From positions 62,001 through 126,000 of the forward strand of contig NZ_QJPK01000010.1 in the NCBI RefSeq assembly GCF_003259195.1: DNA of 64,000 nt, written 5' to 3'. Below the pieces are notes generated by a model. It made no database searches. It had not been told where the DNA came from and was given only the letters and a program-made list of their open reading frames with translations. Position 1 is the stretch's first letter. Each line of letters begins with the position of its first letter. A program made the translations under genes and the position numbers. Shown piece by piece: positions 1-8,943 of the stretch. Source of the stretch: Paracoccus sediminilitoris (GTDB lineage: Bacteria; Pseudomonadota; Alphaproteobacteria; Rhodobacterales; Rhodobacteraceae).

Positions 1-1
1 G

Positions 2-286
2 TTCGCGGCGATCCTTGGGACGGGGCTGGTGCTGCGGCGCAACTGGCTGGGCGCCGTCATGTCCGAGGCCCTGCCCATGGACGAGGCCGGATGGCGCAAG
101 CTGACCTTCCGCATGGCGCTGTTCTTCCTGGCGCTGGCCGTCGCCAACGAGCTGATCTGGCGCAACATGTCCGAAACCACCTGGGTCTATTTCAAGACCT
201 TCGGCCTGCCGGTGCTGATCTTTGTCTTCCTGCTGGGCAATGCGCGGCTCTATCGCGATCACGCCCTGCCTGAAAAGGACGTCTAG
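2..286 (+). CDS. yciB: Septation/inner-membrane protein YciB (IspZ family), 3' part only
   Basis: The reading frame is open from the left edge, so the N-terminus lies outside the window; 94 codons remain. The visible part carries the family-typical stretch DEAGWRKLTFRMALFFLALA followed by NELIWRN and a last membrane segment (FGLPVLIFVFLLGNARL). Two transmembrane helices can be seen. YciB proteins are polytopic inner-membrane proteins linked to envelope integrity and division; the precise role is not settled. The stop TAG shares the tetranucleotide CTAG with the stop of the convergent gene on the other strand. Identification is by recognition of the conserved C-terminal segment. Confidence 0.85.
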   Translation, partial: FAAILGTGLVLRRNWLGAVMSEALPMDEAGWRKLTFRMALFFLALAVANELIWRNMSETTWVYFKTFGLPVLIFVFLLGNARLYRDHALPEKDV

Positions 287-1167
287 GCCCGCATCGCGCC
301 CAAGGCTGCCGGTGCCGCCAGCAGGCGCGACCAGCGCGGATGCGGGCGCACCGGCAGGTGATGGCGCAGCAGCCCAAGTGGCAGCGCCCAAGGGTGGCAC
401 AGCGCCGCACGATAGAAATCGAACAGCCCGCCCCGCAGATAGGGCGTCCAATGCGACAGGCGGCGGGCGCCCCGCTCGGTCGGAAAGCCCAGATCGGCCA
501 GCGCGTCCAGCGTTGCGCCATCGTCGATCTGCAGGTCGACCCAATTGGACCTGCTCCGCTCCAGCCCGAAACCCAGGGCGCGTCGCCGGCCGCGCGCCAG
601 CAATTGTTCAAGGATGAAATCGAAGGGGTCGTTCTCGCGGGCGGTGACGTTGATGATCTCGGCCTGACGTCCTGCAGGGTGTGACAGGGCGGCTGCGGCC
701 GTGTCGCGGAATTCGGCCGCGTTCAGCAGGATGACGCGGCCGACGCTGCCTGCATTCGCCCCCTGAAGGGTTTGCAGCGCCACCCGCCCGCCAAGCGAAT
801 GGCCGATCAGCCCCACCGGCCGCCCCGACAACTGCGCAAGTTGCGACAGGGTGTCGGCCAAGGCCTGGCCTGCCGCCCCGGCGCGGTCATAGGCGGCGCG
901 CAGAGTGCCGCGCGCCTCCCACCCGAAACCGATGGCCAGCCCGTGATCGGGGCCGCCATCCAGTCCTAGGGCACAGGGCCATGACGTCGTGTGTCGCAGC
1001 GGCACGGGGGACAGGATATGGCGATGGGGATCGTGGGCAGGATGGGCGGGGGAATAGCGATAGCCGTGCAGCATGACCAGGATCGGTGCGCCATCGGGCA
1101 GGGCGCGTGCCGCCCGTTGCAGGTCCGGCGTCATTCCCTGTTCGGCATTCAGCTGGATCACCGCCAT
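283..1167 (-). CDS. Alpha/beta hydrolase, serine nucleophile in GHSLGG
   Basis: A 294-residue protein with the alpha/beta-hydrolase signature: an oxyanion-hole segment LHGY near residues 33-36 and a nucleophile elbow GHSLGG at 122-127 (Ser124). Candidate acid and base residues are the Asp in ENDPFD and the His in LSHWTPY. There is no signal peptide, so it is probably cytoplasmic. The substrate cannot be told from sequence; lipase- or esterase-like activity on a small acyl ester is the broadest safe reading. It converges on yciB with a 4-base overlap and no terminator between them. The fold assignment is firm, the function is open. Confidence 0.75.
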   Translation of the reverse strand: MAVIQLNAEQGMTPDLQRAARALPDGAPILVMLHGYRYSPAHPAHDPHRHILSPVPLRHTTSWPCALGLDGGPDHGLAIGFGWEARGTLRAAYDRAGAAGQALADTLSQLAQLSGRPVGLIGHSLGGRVALQTLQGANAGSVGRVILLNAAEFRDTAAAALSHPAGRQAEIINVTARENDPFDFILEQLLARGRRRALGFGLERSRSNWVDLQIDDGATLDALADLGFPTERGARRLSHWTPYLRGGLFDFYRAALCHPWALPLGLLRHHLPVRPHPRWSRLLAAPAALGAMRA

Positions 1168-1263
1168 CCCGACCTCCGATGCTGCCCTGTGCGGGACCGT
1201 TTCTGGGCCAAGGGTGCGACAAAGGCGTGAACAAGGCGTTAAACCTGCGTGACGCCCGTTGCG

Positions 1264-1971
1264 TCAGAACAGCGGCATCTGCGGGTCCGTATGGGAGGGC
1301 TGATCGCCGTCATGGTTCAGGCCGACGCCCTGCTGGTGGATGGTCATCTCGTCGGCGGGATAGGGTTCCAGCAGCTGAAAGGCCTCGTCCTCGGACCCCA
1401 GCAGCCATTGGTCATAGGCGTCGGGCCGCAGGATCACGGGCATGCGGTCGGGGTGGATCGGCGCGACCAGCGCATTCGGCCGGGTGGTGATCATCGAACT
1501 GGTCAGCAACGCCCGCCGTTCTTCGCCATAGGGGCCGTCGTAATCCTGCCAGATGCCCGCCAGCGCAAAGGGTGTGCGGTCCTGGGGACCGGTCACGCCG
1601 AACCACACATGGGTGGCGGGGTTGCGACCGGTCATCTCGCAGAAGCTGCTGGCGGGGATCAGGCAACGCCTGTGGCGGAATGCACCGCGCCAGAAGGGCG
1701 ACACGCGCAGCTTGTCGTCGCGGGCATTGTTGACGGCCTTGGGCTGGATCGGCCTGCCGGTGCGGGTCGAGGTTTGCGGCAGAACAAAGCCCCAATGGCT
1801 GTAATCCAGCCGCCGCGCGCCCTGCGCGTCCAGCCGGACGATGGCCGCATCGCCCTTGGGAAAGATTGCCGCTTGCGGGGCCGCATTGCCCAGATGGTCG
1901 TTTTCGGGGGCGACCGAAAAGACCCGGCGCATCGCCTCGACCGCCGTCGTGTTCGAGAAAAGGTTGCACAT
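1264..1971 (-). CDS. SOS response-associated peptidase (SRAP/HMCES/YedK family)
   Basis: 235 residues, normal for SRAP proteins. Cys2 becomes the N-terminal catalytic cysteine after Met removal. The other conserved residues are present: Asn82 in VNNARDD, Glu112 in SFCEMTG and His173 in PIHPDRMPV. Known family members bind abasic sites in single-stranded DNA and form a stable thiazolidine crosslink through Cys2, shielding the lesion. It is monocistronic and transcribed away from rne. I did not find a clear alphaproteobacterial LexA box (GTTC-N7-GTTC) in front of it, so SOS control is not supported here. Confidence 0.9.
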   Translation of the reverse strand: MCNLFSNTTAVEAMRRVFSVAPENDHLGNAAPQAAIFPKGDAAIVRLDAQGARRLDYSHWGFVLPQTSTRTGRPIQPKAVNNARDDKLRVSPFWRGAFRHRRCLIPASSFCEMTGRNPATHVWFGVTGPQDRTPFALAGIWQDYDGPYGEERRALLTSSMITTRPNALVAPIHPDRMPVILRPDAYDQWLLGSEDEAFQLLEPYPADEMTIHQQGVGLNHDGDQPSHTDPQMPLF

Positions 1972-2439
1972 CGTGCCAGCCTAGCACCGCCACCGCGGGC
2001 CGGAAATCGCCTTAGGGCGGGGTATCGCGTTTTCTGCATTGAATTTTCCCTGCCTGAGCCTCTATGGTGGGGCCATGTGCAATGCGACCTCAACCAGGGG
2101 TTGCCAAGCACCGACAGTTTCGCAGCGGGGCACCTCTGGATCCGATCAAGACGACGGAGCAGCCATGTACCCCGCGGAAAACCCGCCCTCCGGTCGCGCC
2201 AACCGCGCACGGGGGTGATGAACACAGTGGCCCGGTCGGCCTGACAAGCACCGGGTCTTTCGAAGGAACAGACGCGATGACGCGCGCTTTGGACGGCAGA
2301 TTTCAGGATGGGCGGGCCGCTGGCCGCGCCGGTCCGAACGCCGTCGCCGAAGACGCCCCCGCGTCCTCATCACACCGCAGCCGCATTCCGGGGATGCCAC
2401 TGGCACCGCCCGTCACGCGCCTGCGCGAAAGACATATCA
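1972..2439 (+). other. 468-bp non-coding region holding the rne promoter and leader
   Basis: There is no convincing gene in this stretch. The ORF open across 2308-2439 in the rne frame lacks the conserved RNase E N-terminus, which begins only at 2440. The region must carry the divergent promoters for the SRAP gene and rne and, if the candidate promoter at 2039-2068 is used, an rne leader of about 365 nt. Long rne leaders are known in enterobacteria as targets of RNase E autoregulation; that the same holds here is inference. Confidence 0.5.
2039..2068 (+). promoter_or_regulatory. Candidate rne promoter
   Basis: TTGAAT at 2039-2044 and TATGGT at 2063-2068 are separated by 18 bases and lie upstream of rne. 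Both hexamers match sigma-70 consensus at four positions. It is the best candidate in the region but was not tested against background. Confidence 0.3.
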
Positions 2440-4818
2440 ATGGCAAACAAGATGCTGATAGACGCGACCCACGCCGAGGAAACTCGGGTGGTCGTGGTGG
2501 ATGGAACCAAGGTTGAGGAATTCGATTTCGAGACCGTCAACAAGCGTCAGCTGTCAGGTAACATCTACCTGGCAAAGGTGACGCGGGTCGAGCCTTCGCT
2601 GCAGGCGGCCTTCGTGGATTACGGCGGAAACCGCCACGGTTTCCTGGCCTTCGCGGAAATTCATCCCGATTATTACCAGATCCCTGCGGCCGATCGCGAT
2701 GCGCTGCTGGCCGAGGAAAACGACCCGGCCGACGACGAGCCCGAGGAAGCCCCCCGCAAGACGCGGTCGGCATCCCAGGATGATGACGCGACCACCGAGG
2801 AGGATGGCGACGACGGCATCGAATCCGTCGCCGAGGAGGACGTGACCGAAGAAGTCCGCGCCCCCCGCAAGCCCCGCGCCCGCCGCTACAAGATCCAGGA
2901 AGTCGTCAAGGTCCGCCAGATCATGCTGGTGCAGGTGGTCAAGGAGGAACGCGGCAACAAAGGTGCCGCGCTGACGACCTATCTGTCGCTTCCGGGCCGA
3001 TACTGCGTCCTGATGCCCAACACGGCGCGTGGTGGCGGCATCAGCCGCAAGATCACCAATGCCGCCGACCGCAAGAAGCTGAAGGACATCGCGGCCGATC
3101 TGGACGTCCCGCAGGGCGCGGGCCTGATCATCCGCACCGCCGGCAGCCAGCGCACCCGGACCGAGATCCACCGCGATTACGAATACCTGCTGCGCCTGTG
3201 GGAACAGATCCGCGACCTGACCTTCAAATCGGTGGCCCCGGCCGCGATCTATGAGGAAGGCGACATCATCAAGCGCAACATCCGCGACCTCTATAGCGCG
3301 GATATCGACGAGGTGCTGGTCGAGGGCGAGCGCGGTTACCGCCTGGCCAAGGACTTCATGAACATGATCATGCCGTCCCATTCCGACAGCGTGAAGCATT
3401 ACACCGACCAGATGCCGCTTTTTGCCCGTTACCAGGTCGAGAGCTATCTGGCGGGCATGTTCAACCCGGTTGTGCAGCTGAAATCGGGCGGTTACATCGT
3501 CATCGGTGTGACCGAGGCGCTGGTCGCCATCGACGTCAACTCGGGGCGGGCCACCAAGGAAGGCTCGATCGAGGACACGGCCGTCAAGACCAACCTGGAG
3601 GCCGCCGACGAGGTCGCCCGCCAGCTGCGCCTGCGCGACCTGGCCGGTCTGATCGTCATCGACTTCATCGACATGGACGAGCGCAAGAACAACGCCGCCG
3701 TAGAGAAGCGGATGAAGGACAAGCTGAAATCCGATCGCGCCCGCATCCAGGTGGGCCGCATCTCGGGCTTTGGCCTGATGGAGATGTCGCGCCAGCGCCT
3801 GCGTCCGGGCATGCTGGAAAGCACGACCCAGCCTTGCGCCCATTGCCACGGCACCGGCCTGATCCGCAGCGATGACAGCCTGGCGCTGACCATTCTGCGC
3901 GCGATCGAGGAAGAGGGCACCCGCAAGCGGTCGCGCGAGGTTCTGGTCAAGGCGCCCATCGCGGTCGCCAACTTCCTGATGAACCAGAAGCGCGAGCATA
4001 TCGCGGGCATCGAGGCGCGTTACGGCATGTCCGTGCGGGTCGAGGCCGATCCGGCGATCACCTCGCCTGATTTCGCCATTGAGAAGTTCAAGACGGCCAC
4101 CCGCGTGGTTCCCGAACCCTCGCAGGTGCCACTGGGCGTGAATGCCGACCTGATGGCCAGCATCGACCACGAGGAGATCGAGGCCCCCGAGCGCGAGCCC
4201 GAGCCCGAGATCGTCCCGGTCGTGGAAATCGCGCAGGTCCCCGTAGCCGCCGAGGCTGAAAAGCCCGAGGAGGCATCTGCCGAGGATGAGGGCGAGGGCG
4301 GGCGCTCCCGTCGCCGCCGCCGTCGTCGTCGTCGCAAGACGGGCGATCGCCCCGAAAGTGAGAACGACGACAGCGCCGAAGGCGCGAATGACGCCGAACC
4401 CGAGGTCGAGGCCCCTGCCATGACGGCCAAAACCGGAGAAGCGGACGCGCCCGAAGCGGAAGCGGAGACAGAGACAGCCTCGTCGGGTCGCCGCCGGTCG
4501 CGCTCGCGGTCGCGCACCCGCAAGCCCGTCGAGAGCGAAGCCCTGCCCGAGGTGGTGGATCTGTCGGGCGAGGCCGATGGCGGTCGCGCCGCGGCCTTCC
4601 CGACGGCGGTCGAAGCCCCCGAAGCCCCTGCGGAAGCGGTTCAGGCCCAGCCCCCCGCACCCGAGGCGATCCCCGCAGAGGCCGTGGCCGAAGCACTGGT
4701 CGAAACCGCATCCGAACCTGCCGCCGCACCGGCCCAGGCCCCGGTGGCGGCCAACCAGCCCGAACCCGCGTCCGACGATGCGCCGCGCAAGCGTCGTGGT
4801 TGGTGGTCGGGCCGCTAA
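2440..4818 (+). CDS. rne: Ribonuclease E
   Basis: 792-residue endoribonuclease of the RNase E/G family, the scaffold of the RNA degradosome acting on mRNA and rRNA precursors. The start ATG at 2440 gives the typical MANKMLIDATH N-terminus. The S1 domain (about 35-185) is split by an acidic insertion at roughly 92-148. The catalytic DNase I-like part includes ALVAIDVNSGRATKEGS, and the Zn-link CAHCHGTG lies near 466-472. Residues after about 570 are low complexity: acidic and proline/alanine-rich, with Arg clusters such as RRRRRRRRRK that probably bind RNA, and the end KRRGWWSGR is typical of alphaproteobacterial RNase E. It is followed by a strong terminator. Confidence 0.96.
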   Translation: MANKMLIDATHAEETRVVVVDGTKVEEFDFETVNKRQLSGNIYLAKVTRVEPSLQAAFVDYGGNRHGFLAFAEIHPDYYQIPAADRDALLAEENDPADDEPEEAPRKTRSASQDDDATTEEDGDDGIESVAEEDVTEEVRAPRKPRARRYKIQEVVKVRQIMLVQVVKEERGNKGAALTTYLSLPGRYCVLMPNTARGGGISRKITNAADRKKLKDIAADLDVPQGAGLIIRTAGSQRTRTEIHRDYEYLLRLWEQIRDLTFKSVAPAAIYEEGDIIKRNIRDLYSADIDEVLVEGERGYRLAKDFMNMIMPSHSDSVKHYTDQMPLFARYQVESYLAGMFNPVVQLKSGGYIVIGVTEALVAIDVNSGRATKEGSIEDTAVKTNLEAADEVARQLRLRDLAGLIVIDFIDMDERKNNAAVEKRMKDKLKSDRARIQVGRISGFGLMEMSRQRLRPGMLESTTQPCAHCHGTGLIRSDDSLALTILRAIEEEGTRKRSREVLVKAPIAVANFLMNQKREHIAGIEARYGMSVRVEADPAITSPDFAIEKFKTATRVVPEPSQVPLGVNADLMASIDHEEIEAPEREPEPEIVPVVEIAQVPVAAEAEKPEEASAEDEGEGGRSRRRRRRRRRKTGDRPESENDDSAEGANDAEPEVEAPAMTAKTGEADAPEAEAETETASSGRRRSRSRSRTRKPVESEALPEVVDLSGEADGGRAAAFPTAVEAPEAPAEAVQAQPPAPEAIPAEAVAEALVETASEPAAAPAQAPVAANQPEPASDDAPRKRRGWWSGR

Positions 4819-4841
4819 GCGCGCCAACAGCTGACAAGACA

Positions 4842-4872
4842 GGGGCGCTGCAGCCATGCCGCGCCCCTTTTT
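4842..4872 (+). terminator. Rho-independent terminator after rne
   Basis: Stem GGGGCGC (4842-4848) pairs with GCGCCCC (4861-4867) around a 12-base loop, followed directly by five T residues. It lies 23 bases past the rne stop. Confidence 0.85.
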
Positions 4873-4953
4873 CGTGCCGGTCACGGGCCTTCCCACGAAG
4901 CCGTGACGCAATGCCCTCTGTCCTTCTGCGCAATGACCGGTAAGGTGCCGGAC

Positions 4954-5697
4954 ATGTTGGGAATCGAACTCGCCTCTGCCGCTTTCCTGCCTGCCGCCTT
5001 CGTGGCGCTGCTGGCGGGTATTCTGTCCTTCCTGTCGCCCTGCGTGCTGCCCATCGTGCCACCTTACCTGGCCTATATGACCGGGGTCGGGGTGAACGGG
5101 CTCAAGACGCGCGAACGCAGTGCCGTGGTCCCGGCGCTGTTCTTCGTGATGGGGCTGTCGACGGTCTTTCTGATCATGGGTTTCGCGGCTTCGGCATTTG
5201 GCCGGGCTTTCCTGCAATATCAGGATCTTCTGGCACGAATTGCAGGTGTCATGGTGATCATCATGGGCCTGCATTTCCTGCATGTCTTCCGCATCCCCCT
5301 GCTGGATCAGGAAGCGCGAGTGAACGCCGGCAAGCAGGATGGCGGTGCCTTGGGGGCCTATGCCCTGGGCCTTGCCTTCGCCTTTGGCTGGACGCCTTGC
5401 ATCGGTCCGCAGCTGGGCATGATCCTGTCGCTGGCCGCCACCGGGGGAGAACTGTCGCGCGGCACGGCGCTGCTGGCGGTCTATGCTTTGGGTCTTGGCA
5501 TTCCCTTCCTGCTGGCGGCGATCTTCATCAACCGCGCCATCGGCCTGATGAACCGGATCAAGCCCTATCTGAAGACGATCGAGCGGATCATGGGCGCGCT
5601 GCTGGTCGTGGTCGGGGTGATGTTGCTGACCGGGGCCTTCTCGGCCTTCAGTTTCTGGCTGCTGGAGGCATTCCCTGCGCTGGCAACGCTTGGCTGA
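4954..5697 (+). CDS. ccdA: Cytochrome c biogenesis / thiol-disulfide transporter CcdA
   Basis: 247 residues, the usual CcdA length, with six predicted membrane helices. The two redox cysteines sit in the characteristic motifs: Cys30 in LSPCVLPIVPPY and Cys149 in GWTPCIGPQLG. CcdA passes electrons from cytoplasmic thioredoxin across the membrane to periplasmic thiol proteins, mainly for cytochrome c maturation. An in-frame ORF extends upstream to 4903, but ATG 4954 gives the family N-terminus MLGIEL and has a weak AAGGTG ribosome site. No ccm or dsb genes lie beside it in this window. Confidence 0.92.
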   Translation: MLGIELASAAFLPAAFVALLAGILSFLSPCVLPIVPPYLAYMTGVGVNGLKTRERSAVVPALFFVMGLSTVFLIMGFAASAFGRAFLQYQDLLARIAGVMVIIMGLHFLHVFRIPLLDQEARVNAGKQDGGALGAYALGLAFAFGWTPCIGPQLGMILSLAATGGELSRGTALLAVYALGLGIPFLLAAIFINRAIGLMNRIKPYLKTIERIMGALLVVVGVMLLTGAFSAFSFWLLEAFPALATLG

Positions 5698-5715
5698 CAC
5701 GAAAAGGGGATCGCC

Positions 5716-6579
5716 GTGAAGCCTGACCATCCCGAACATGCCGCGCCGGCCGACGCCGACGCCCGCCGCGCGGTGGAACCCGTCATCTGCTATCCGGTCG
5801 ATGCCCTGCCGCGGCCTGATCTGACCGCCTATCGCGCCGCCCGGACCGGCTGGCAGCAGACGGCCCAGATCGTGGTGCCGCCGCGCGATGCCGCCTGTTT
5901 CGATGTGCCCGCCGGGCATTTCTTCCGCATCCTCAGCGTCGAGGGGCCTCAGGTCGGCGATCTGAACCTGTGGGCTGCGGACCTGTCGGCGCGCTTCTAT
6001 TCGGGCAAGACGCGCGCGCTGCATGGGACGCATCTGTCCACGGGCGACCGGCTGTGGTCGAACCTGCCCGACCTGCGCCCTCTGGCCACCATCACAGATG
6101 ACACACTGGACTGGTACGGCTTCGACCACTTTGGCGGCAGCGTCCATGACGTAATCGGGACGCGTTGCGATCCTTATACCCACAACCTGCTGTCGGGCGG
6201 GGCGCAGTATCACCATTGCTGCCATTCCAACCTGACGCGGGCCTTGGCGGATGCGCGCGGCATGACGCTGGATCAGGCAGAAACACATGTCCATGACGTA
6301 TTGAACGTCTTCATGTGCACGGGCTTTACCCGCGACACCGGCCAGTATTTCATGAAGGCCAGCCCGGTCCGTCCCGGCGACTATCTGGAATTCATGGCCG
6401 AGACCGATCTGCTGGGCGCGCTGTCGGCCTGTCCGGGTGGTGATTGCGGCGGAGAGCATTCGTCCGACACCGCGCAATGCCATCCGCTGGTCGTGCAGGT
6501 CTTTGCACCCGTGCGGCCCCCCGAAGGCTGGGCGCCATCGCAATCGGGCGGTTATGATCGCAGCCACGGTCGGCGCTAA
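5716..6579 (+). CDS. DUF1989 / urea carboxylase-associated family protein
   Basis: 287 residues starting with GTG behind GGGGA. Family-typical segments are VPAGHFFRI, GPQVGDLNLW, HGTHLSTGDRLWS and the cysteine/histidine-rich QYHHCCHSN plus NVFMCTGF, which probably hold a metal. Relatives of this family are often encoded as pairs next to urea carboxylase or allophanate hydrolase; here it is single and 18 bases after ccdA, so it may be co-transcribed with it. The biochemical role is not established from this context. The first 45 residues are poorly conserved in character and may be shorter in reality. Confidence 0.75.
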   Translation: MKPDHPEHAAPADADARRAVEPVICYPVDALPRPDLTAYRAARTGWQQTAQIVVPPRDAACFDVPAGHFFRILSVEGPQVGDLNLWAADLSARFYSGKTRALHGTHLSTGDRLWSNLPDLRPLATITDDTLDWYGFDHFGGSVHDVIGTRCDPYTHNLLSGGAQYHHCCHSNLTRALADARGMTLDQAETHVHDVLNVFMCTGFTRDTGQYFMKASPVRPGDYLEFMAETDLLGALSACPGGDCGGEHSSDTAQCHPLVVQVFAPVRPPEGWAPSQSGGYDRSHGRR

Positions 6580-6580
6580 G

Positions 6581-6611
6581 TTCACGATCCCGCGCCTCCA
6601 CAATCTATAGT
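6581..6611 (+). promoter_or_regulatory. Candidate promoter of the ftsW-led division cluster
   Basis: TTCACG at 6581-6586 and TATAGT at 6606-6611 with a 19-base spacer, about 85 bases before ftsW. The -10 hexamer is good; the spacing is long, so confidence is low. Confidence 0.3.
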
Positions 6612-6694
6612 GGCGCGGCCCCCGCAATCGCGCTATCCTTCTGCGCAGATCCGGGAAAACCGGACAGGACAGAGGCAGTGACGGCGGTATTTCC

Positions 6695-7858
6695 ATGACC
6701 GATATGGTTTTTGGCACGGCGCCCGCACGGGCGGGTGATCCCATTCTTCCGCGTTGGTGGCGGACAGTGGACAGGTGGGCGCTGTTCTGCGTGCTGTCCC
6801 TGTTCGCGATCGGGCTTTTGCTGGGGCTTGCGGCCTCGGTTCCGCTGGCGGAGAAGAACAACCTGCCACGGTTCTATTATGTCCAGCGGCAGGCTGTCTT
6901 CGGCGGCCTGGCCCTGGGGGTGATGCTGGTGATCTCGATGATGTCGCCGCGCCAGATCCGTCGCATTGGGGTGCTAGGCTTCGCGGTGGCCTTCACGGCC
7001 ATTCTGTTGCTGCCCTTCATCGGCACGGATTTCGGCAAGGGGGCGACGCGCTGGCTCAGCCTTGGTTTCGTGTCGATCCAGCCGTCGGAATTCCTCAAGC
7101 CGGGATTCGTGGCGCTCTGCGCCTGGTTCATGGCCGCCTCGATGGAGATCGGCGGCCCGCCGGGCAAGCTCTACTCTTTCATCGCGGCGGCGACGGTGGT
7201 GATCCTGCTGGCGCTGCAGCCCGATTTCGGACAGGCCTCGCTGGTGCTGTTTTCCTGGCTGGTGATGTATTTCGTCGCCGGTGCGCCCATGATCCTGCTG
7301 CTGGGCGTGGCGGGCATGGCGCTGATGGGCGGGGTCTTCGCCTATGGCGCATCCGAACACTTTGCCCGGCGCATCAACGGCTTTCTGTCGCCCGACATCG
7401 ATCCGCGCACCCAGATCGGCTATGCCACCAATGCCATCCAAGAGGGCGGCTTCTTCGGTGTCGGCGTGGGCGAGGGGACGGTGAAATGGTCGCTGCCCGA
7501 TGCCCATACCGACTTCATCATCGCCGTCGCCGCCGAGGAATACGGCCTGATCATGGTCCTGACCGTGATCACGCTCTACATGACCATCGTCGTGCGGTCG
7601 CTGCTGCGCCTGCTGAAGGAGCGTGATCCCTTCGCCCGCATCGCCGGCACGGGGCTGGCCTGCGCCTTTGGCGTTCAGGCGCTGATCAACATGGGTGTTG
7701 CCGTCCGACTGCTGCCCGCCAAGGGCATGACCTTGCCCTTCGTCAGCTATGGCGGCTCCTCGGTGATCGCCTCGGGGATCGCGGCGGGGATGCTGCTGGC
7801 GCTGACCCGCACCCGCCCCCAGGGCGAGATCGCCGAAATCCTGCGCCGAGGCCGCTGA
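6695..7858 (+). CDS. ftsW: Peptidoglycan glycosyltransferase FtsW
   Basis: 387-residue SEDS-family polytopic membrane protein that polymerises lipid II at the division septum with its cognate FtsI. SEDS features are visible: a long run of hydrophobic helices, [20 protein letters not shown], the loop around [19 protein letters not shown], the segment [16 protein letters not shown] and the C-terminal [10 protein letters not shown]. The short cytoplasmic N-terminus before the first helix is typical of Rhodobacterales FtsW. It is the first gene of the division cluster in this window and its stop overlaps the murG start by one base (TGATG). Confidence 0.96.
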   Translation: MTDMVFGTAPARAGDPILPRWWRTVDRWALFCVLSLFAIGLLLGLAASVPLAEKNNLPRFYYVQRQAVFGGLALGVMLVISMMSPRQIRRIGVLGFAVAFTAILLLPFIGTDFGKGATRWLSLGFVSIQPSEFLKPGFVALCAWFMAASMEIGGPPGKLYSFIAAATVVILLALQPDFGQASLVLFSWLVMYFVAGAPMILLLGVAGMALMGGVFAYGASEHFARRINGFLSPDIDPRTQIGYATNAIQEGGFFGVGVGEGTVKWSLPDAHTDFIIAVAAEEYGLIMVLTVITLYMTIVVRSLLRLLKERDPFARIAGTGLACAFGVQALINMGVAVRLLPAKGMTLPFVSYGGSSVIASGIAAGMLLALTRTRPQGEIAEILRRGR

Positions 7859-8943
7859 TGTCCGAACCCCTTGCCCTGATCGCTGCCGGTGGAACCGGTG
7901 GCCACATGTTCCCCGCCCAATCCCTGGCCGAGATGCTGCTGGCCAATGGCTGGCGGGTCCGCCTGTCCACCGACGAACGCGGCGCGCGCTATGCGGGTGG
8001 CTTTCCCGACGCGGTCGAACGCCAGATCGTCAGGTCCGCCACCACCGCGCGCGGCGGTGTCGCGGGCAAGCTGGCGGCGCCCTTCAAGATCGGGTCCGGC
8101 ATCTGGGCCGCACGTCGCGCGTTCCGCCGTGACCGGCCCGACGTGGTGGTGGGATTTGGCGGCTATCCGACCATCCCGGCGTTGTCGGCTGCCTGGTCAT
8201 TGGGCCTGCCGCGGATGATCCATGAACAGAACGGCGTCATGGGGCGGGTGAACCGGCTGTTTGCTGGCCGCGTCCACCGGGTCGCCTGCGGCATCTGGCC
8301 GACCGATCTGCCACCGGGCGTCAGCGGCTTGCATGTGGGCAATCCCGTCCGCGCCGCGGTGCTGGATCATGCCGCCGCGCCCTATGTCGCGCCGGGGCAG
8401 GGGGATCTGCACCTGCTGGTGATCGGCGGCAGCCAAGGCGCACGCGTGCTGTCGGACCTGGTGCCCGCGGCGCTGGCTGCGCTGCCCGACGACATGCGCG
8501 CCCGCCTGATCGTCAGCCACCAGGCCCGCGCCGAAGATGCCGACCGCGTGATCGCCACCTATGCCGATGCAGGCATCCGGGCCGAGGTTCATGCCTTTTT
8601 CTCGGACGTTCCGGAACGTCTGGCGCAGGCGCAGCTGGTCATCAGCCGGTCGGGCGCATCGTCGCTGGCCGACATCACAGTCATCGGCCGGCCTTCGATC
8701 CTGATCCCCTTCGCGGCGGCGACGGGCGATCACCAGACCGCCAATGCGCAGGCTTTGGCCGAAAGCGGTGCCGCGCTGGTCCATCCGGAATCGCTGCTTG
8801 ACGTCGAAAGCCTCACGCGCGACATCCGCGCGATCCTGAATGATCCCGCGCAGGCCACGGCCATGGCCCAGGCTGCGCTGTCCCTTGCCCGTCCCGATGC
8901 GGCGCGGCGCCTTTACGACCTCGTCACGGAGATTGTGCGATGA
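7858..8943 (+). CDS. murG: UDP-GlcNAc:lipid I N-acetylglucosaminyltransferase MurG
   Basis: 361 residues, normal for this GT-B glycosyltransferase that converts lipid I to lipid II on the cytoplasmic membrane face. The N-terminal glycine-rich loop [17 protein letters not shown] and the membrane-facing segment [14 protein letters not shown] are clear. The C-terminal UDP-GlcNAc domain shows [14 protein letters not shown] and [18 protein letters not shown]. It is translationally coupled on both sides, overlapping ftsW by 1 base and murC by 4 (ATGA). Confidence 0.97.
   Translation: MSEPLALIAAGGTGGHMFPAQSLAEMLLANGWRVRLSTDERGARYAGGFPDAVERQIVRSATTARGGVAGKLAAPFKIGSGIWAARRAFRRDRPDVVVGFGGYPTIPALSAAWSLGLPRMIHEQNGVMGRVNRLFAGRVHRVACGIWPTDLPPGVSGLHVGNPVRAAVLDHAAAPYVAPGQGDLHLLVIGGSQGARVLSDLVPAALAALPDDMRARLIVSHQARAEDADRVIATYADAGIRAEVHAFFSDVPERLAQAQLVISRSGASSLADITVIGRPSILIPFAAATGDHQTANAQALAESGAALVHPESLLDVESLTRDIRAILNDPAQATAMAQAALSLARPDAARRLYDLVTEIVR

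Noticed and set aside
2554..6861. A 1435-codon open frame on the minus strand covering rne, ccdA and the DUF1989 gene
   Set aside because: It is antisense to three well-recognised genes, is rich in His, Gln, Arg and Gly as expected from the complement of GC-rich codons, and shows no domain. Long antisense frames are common at this GC content.
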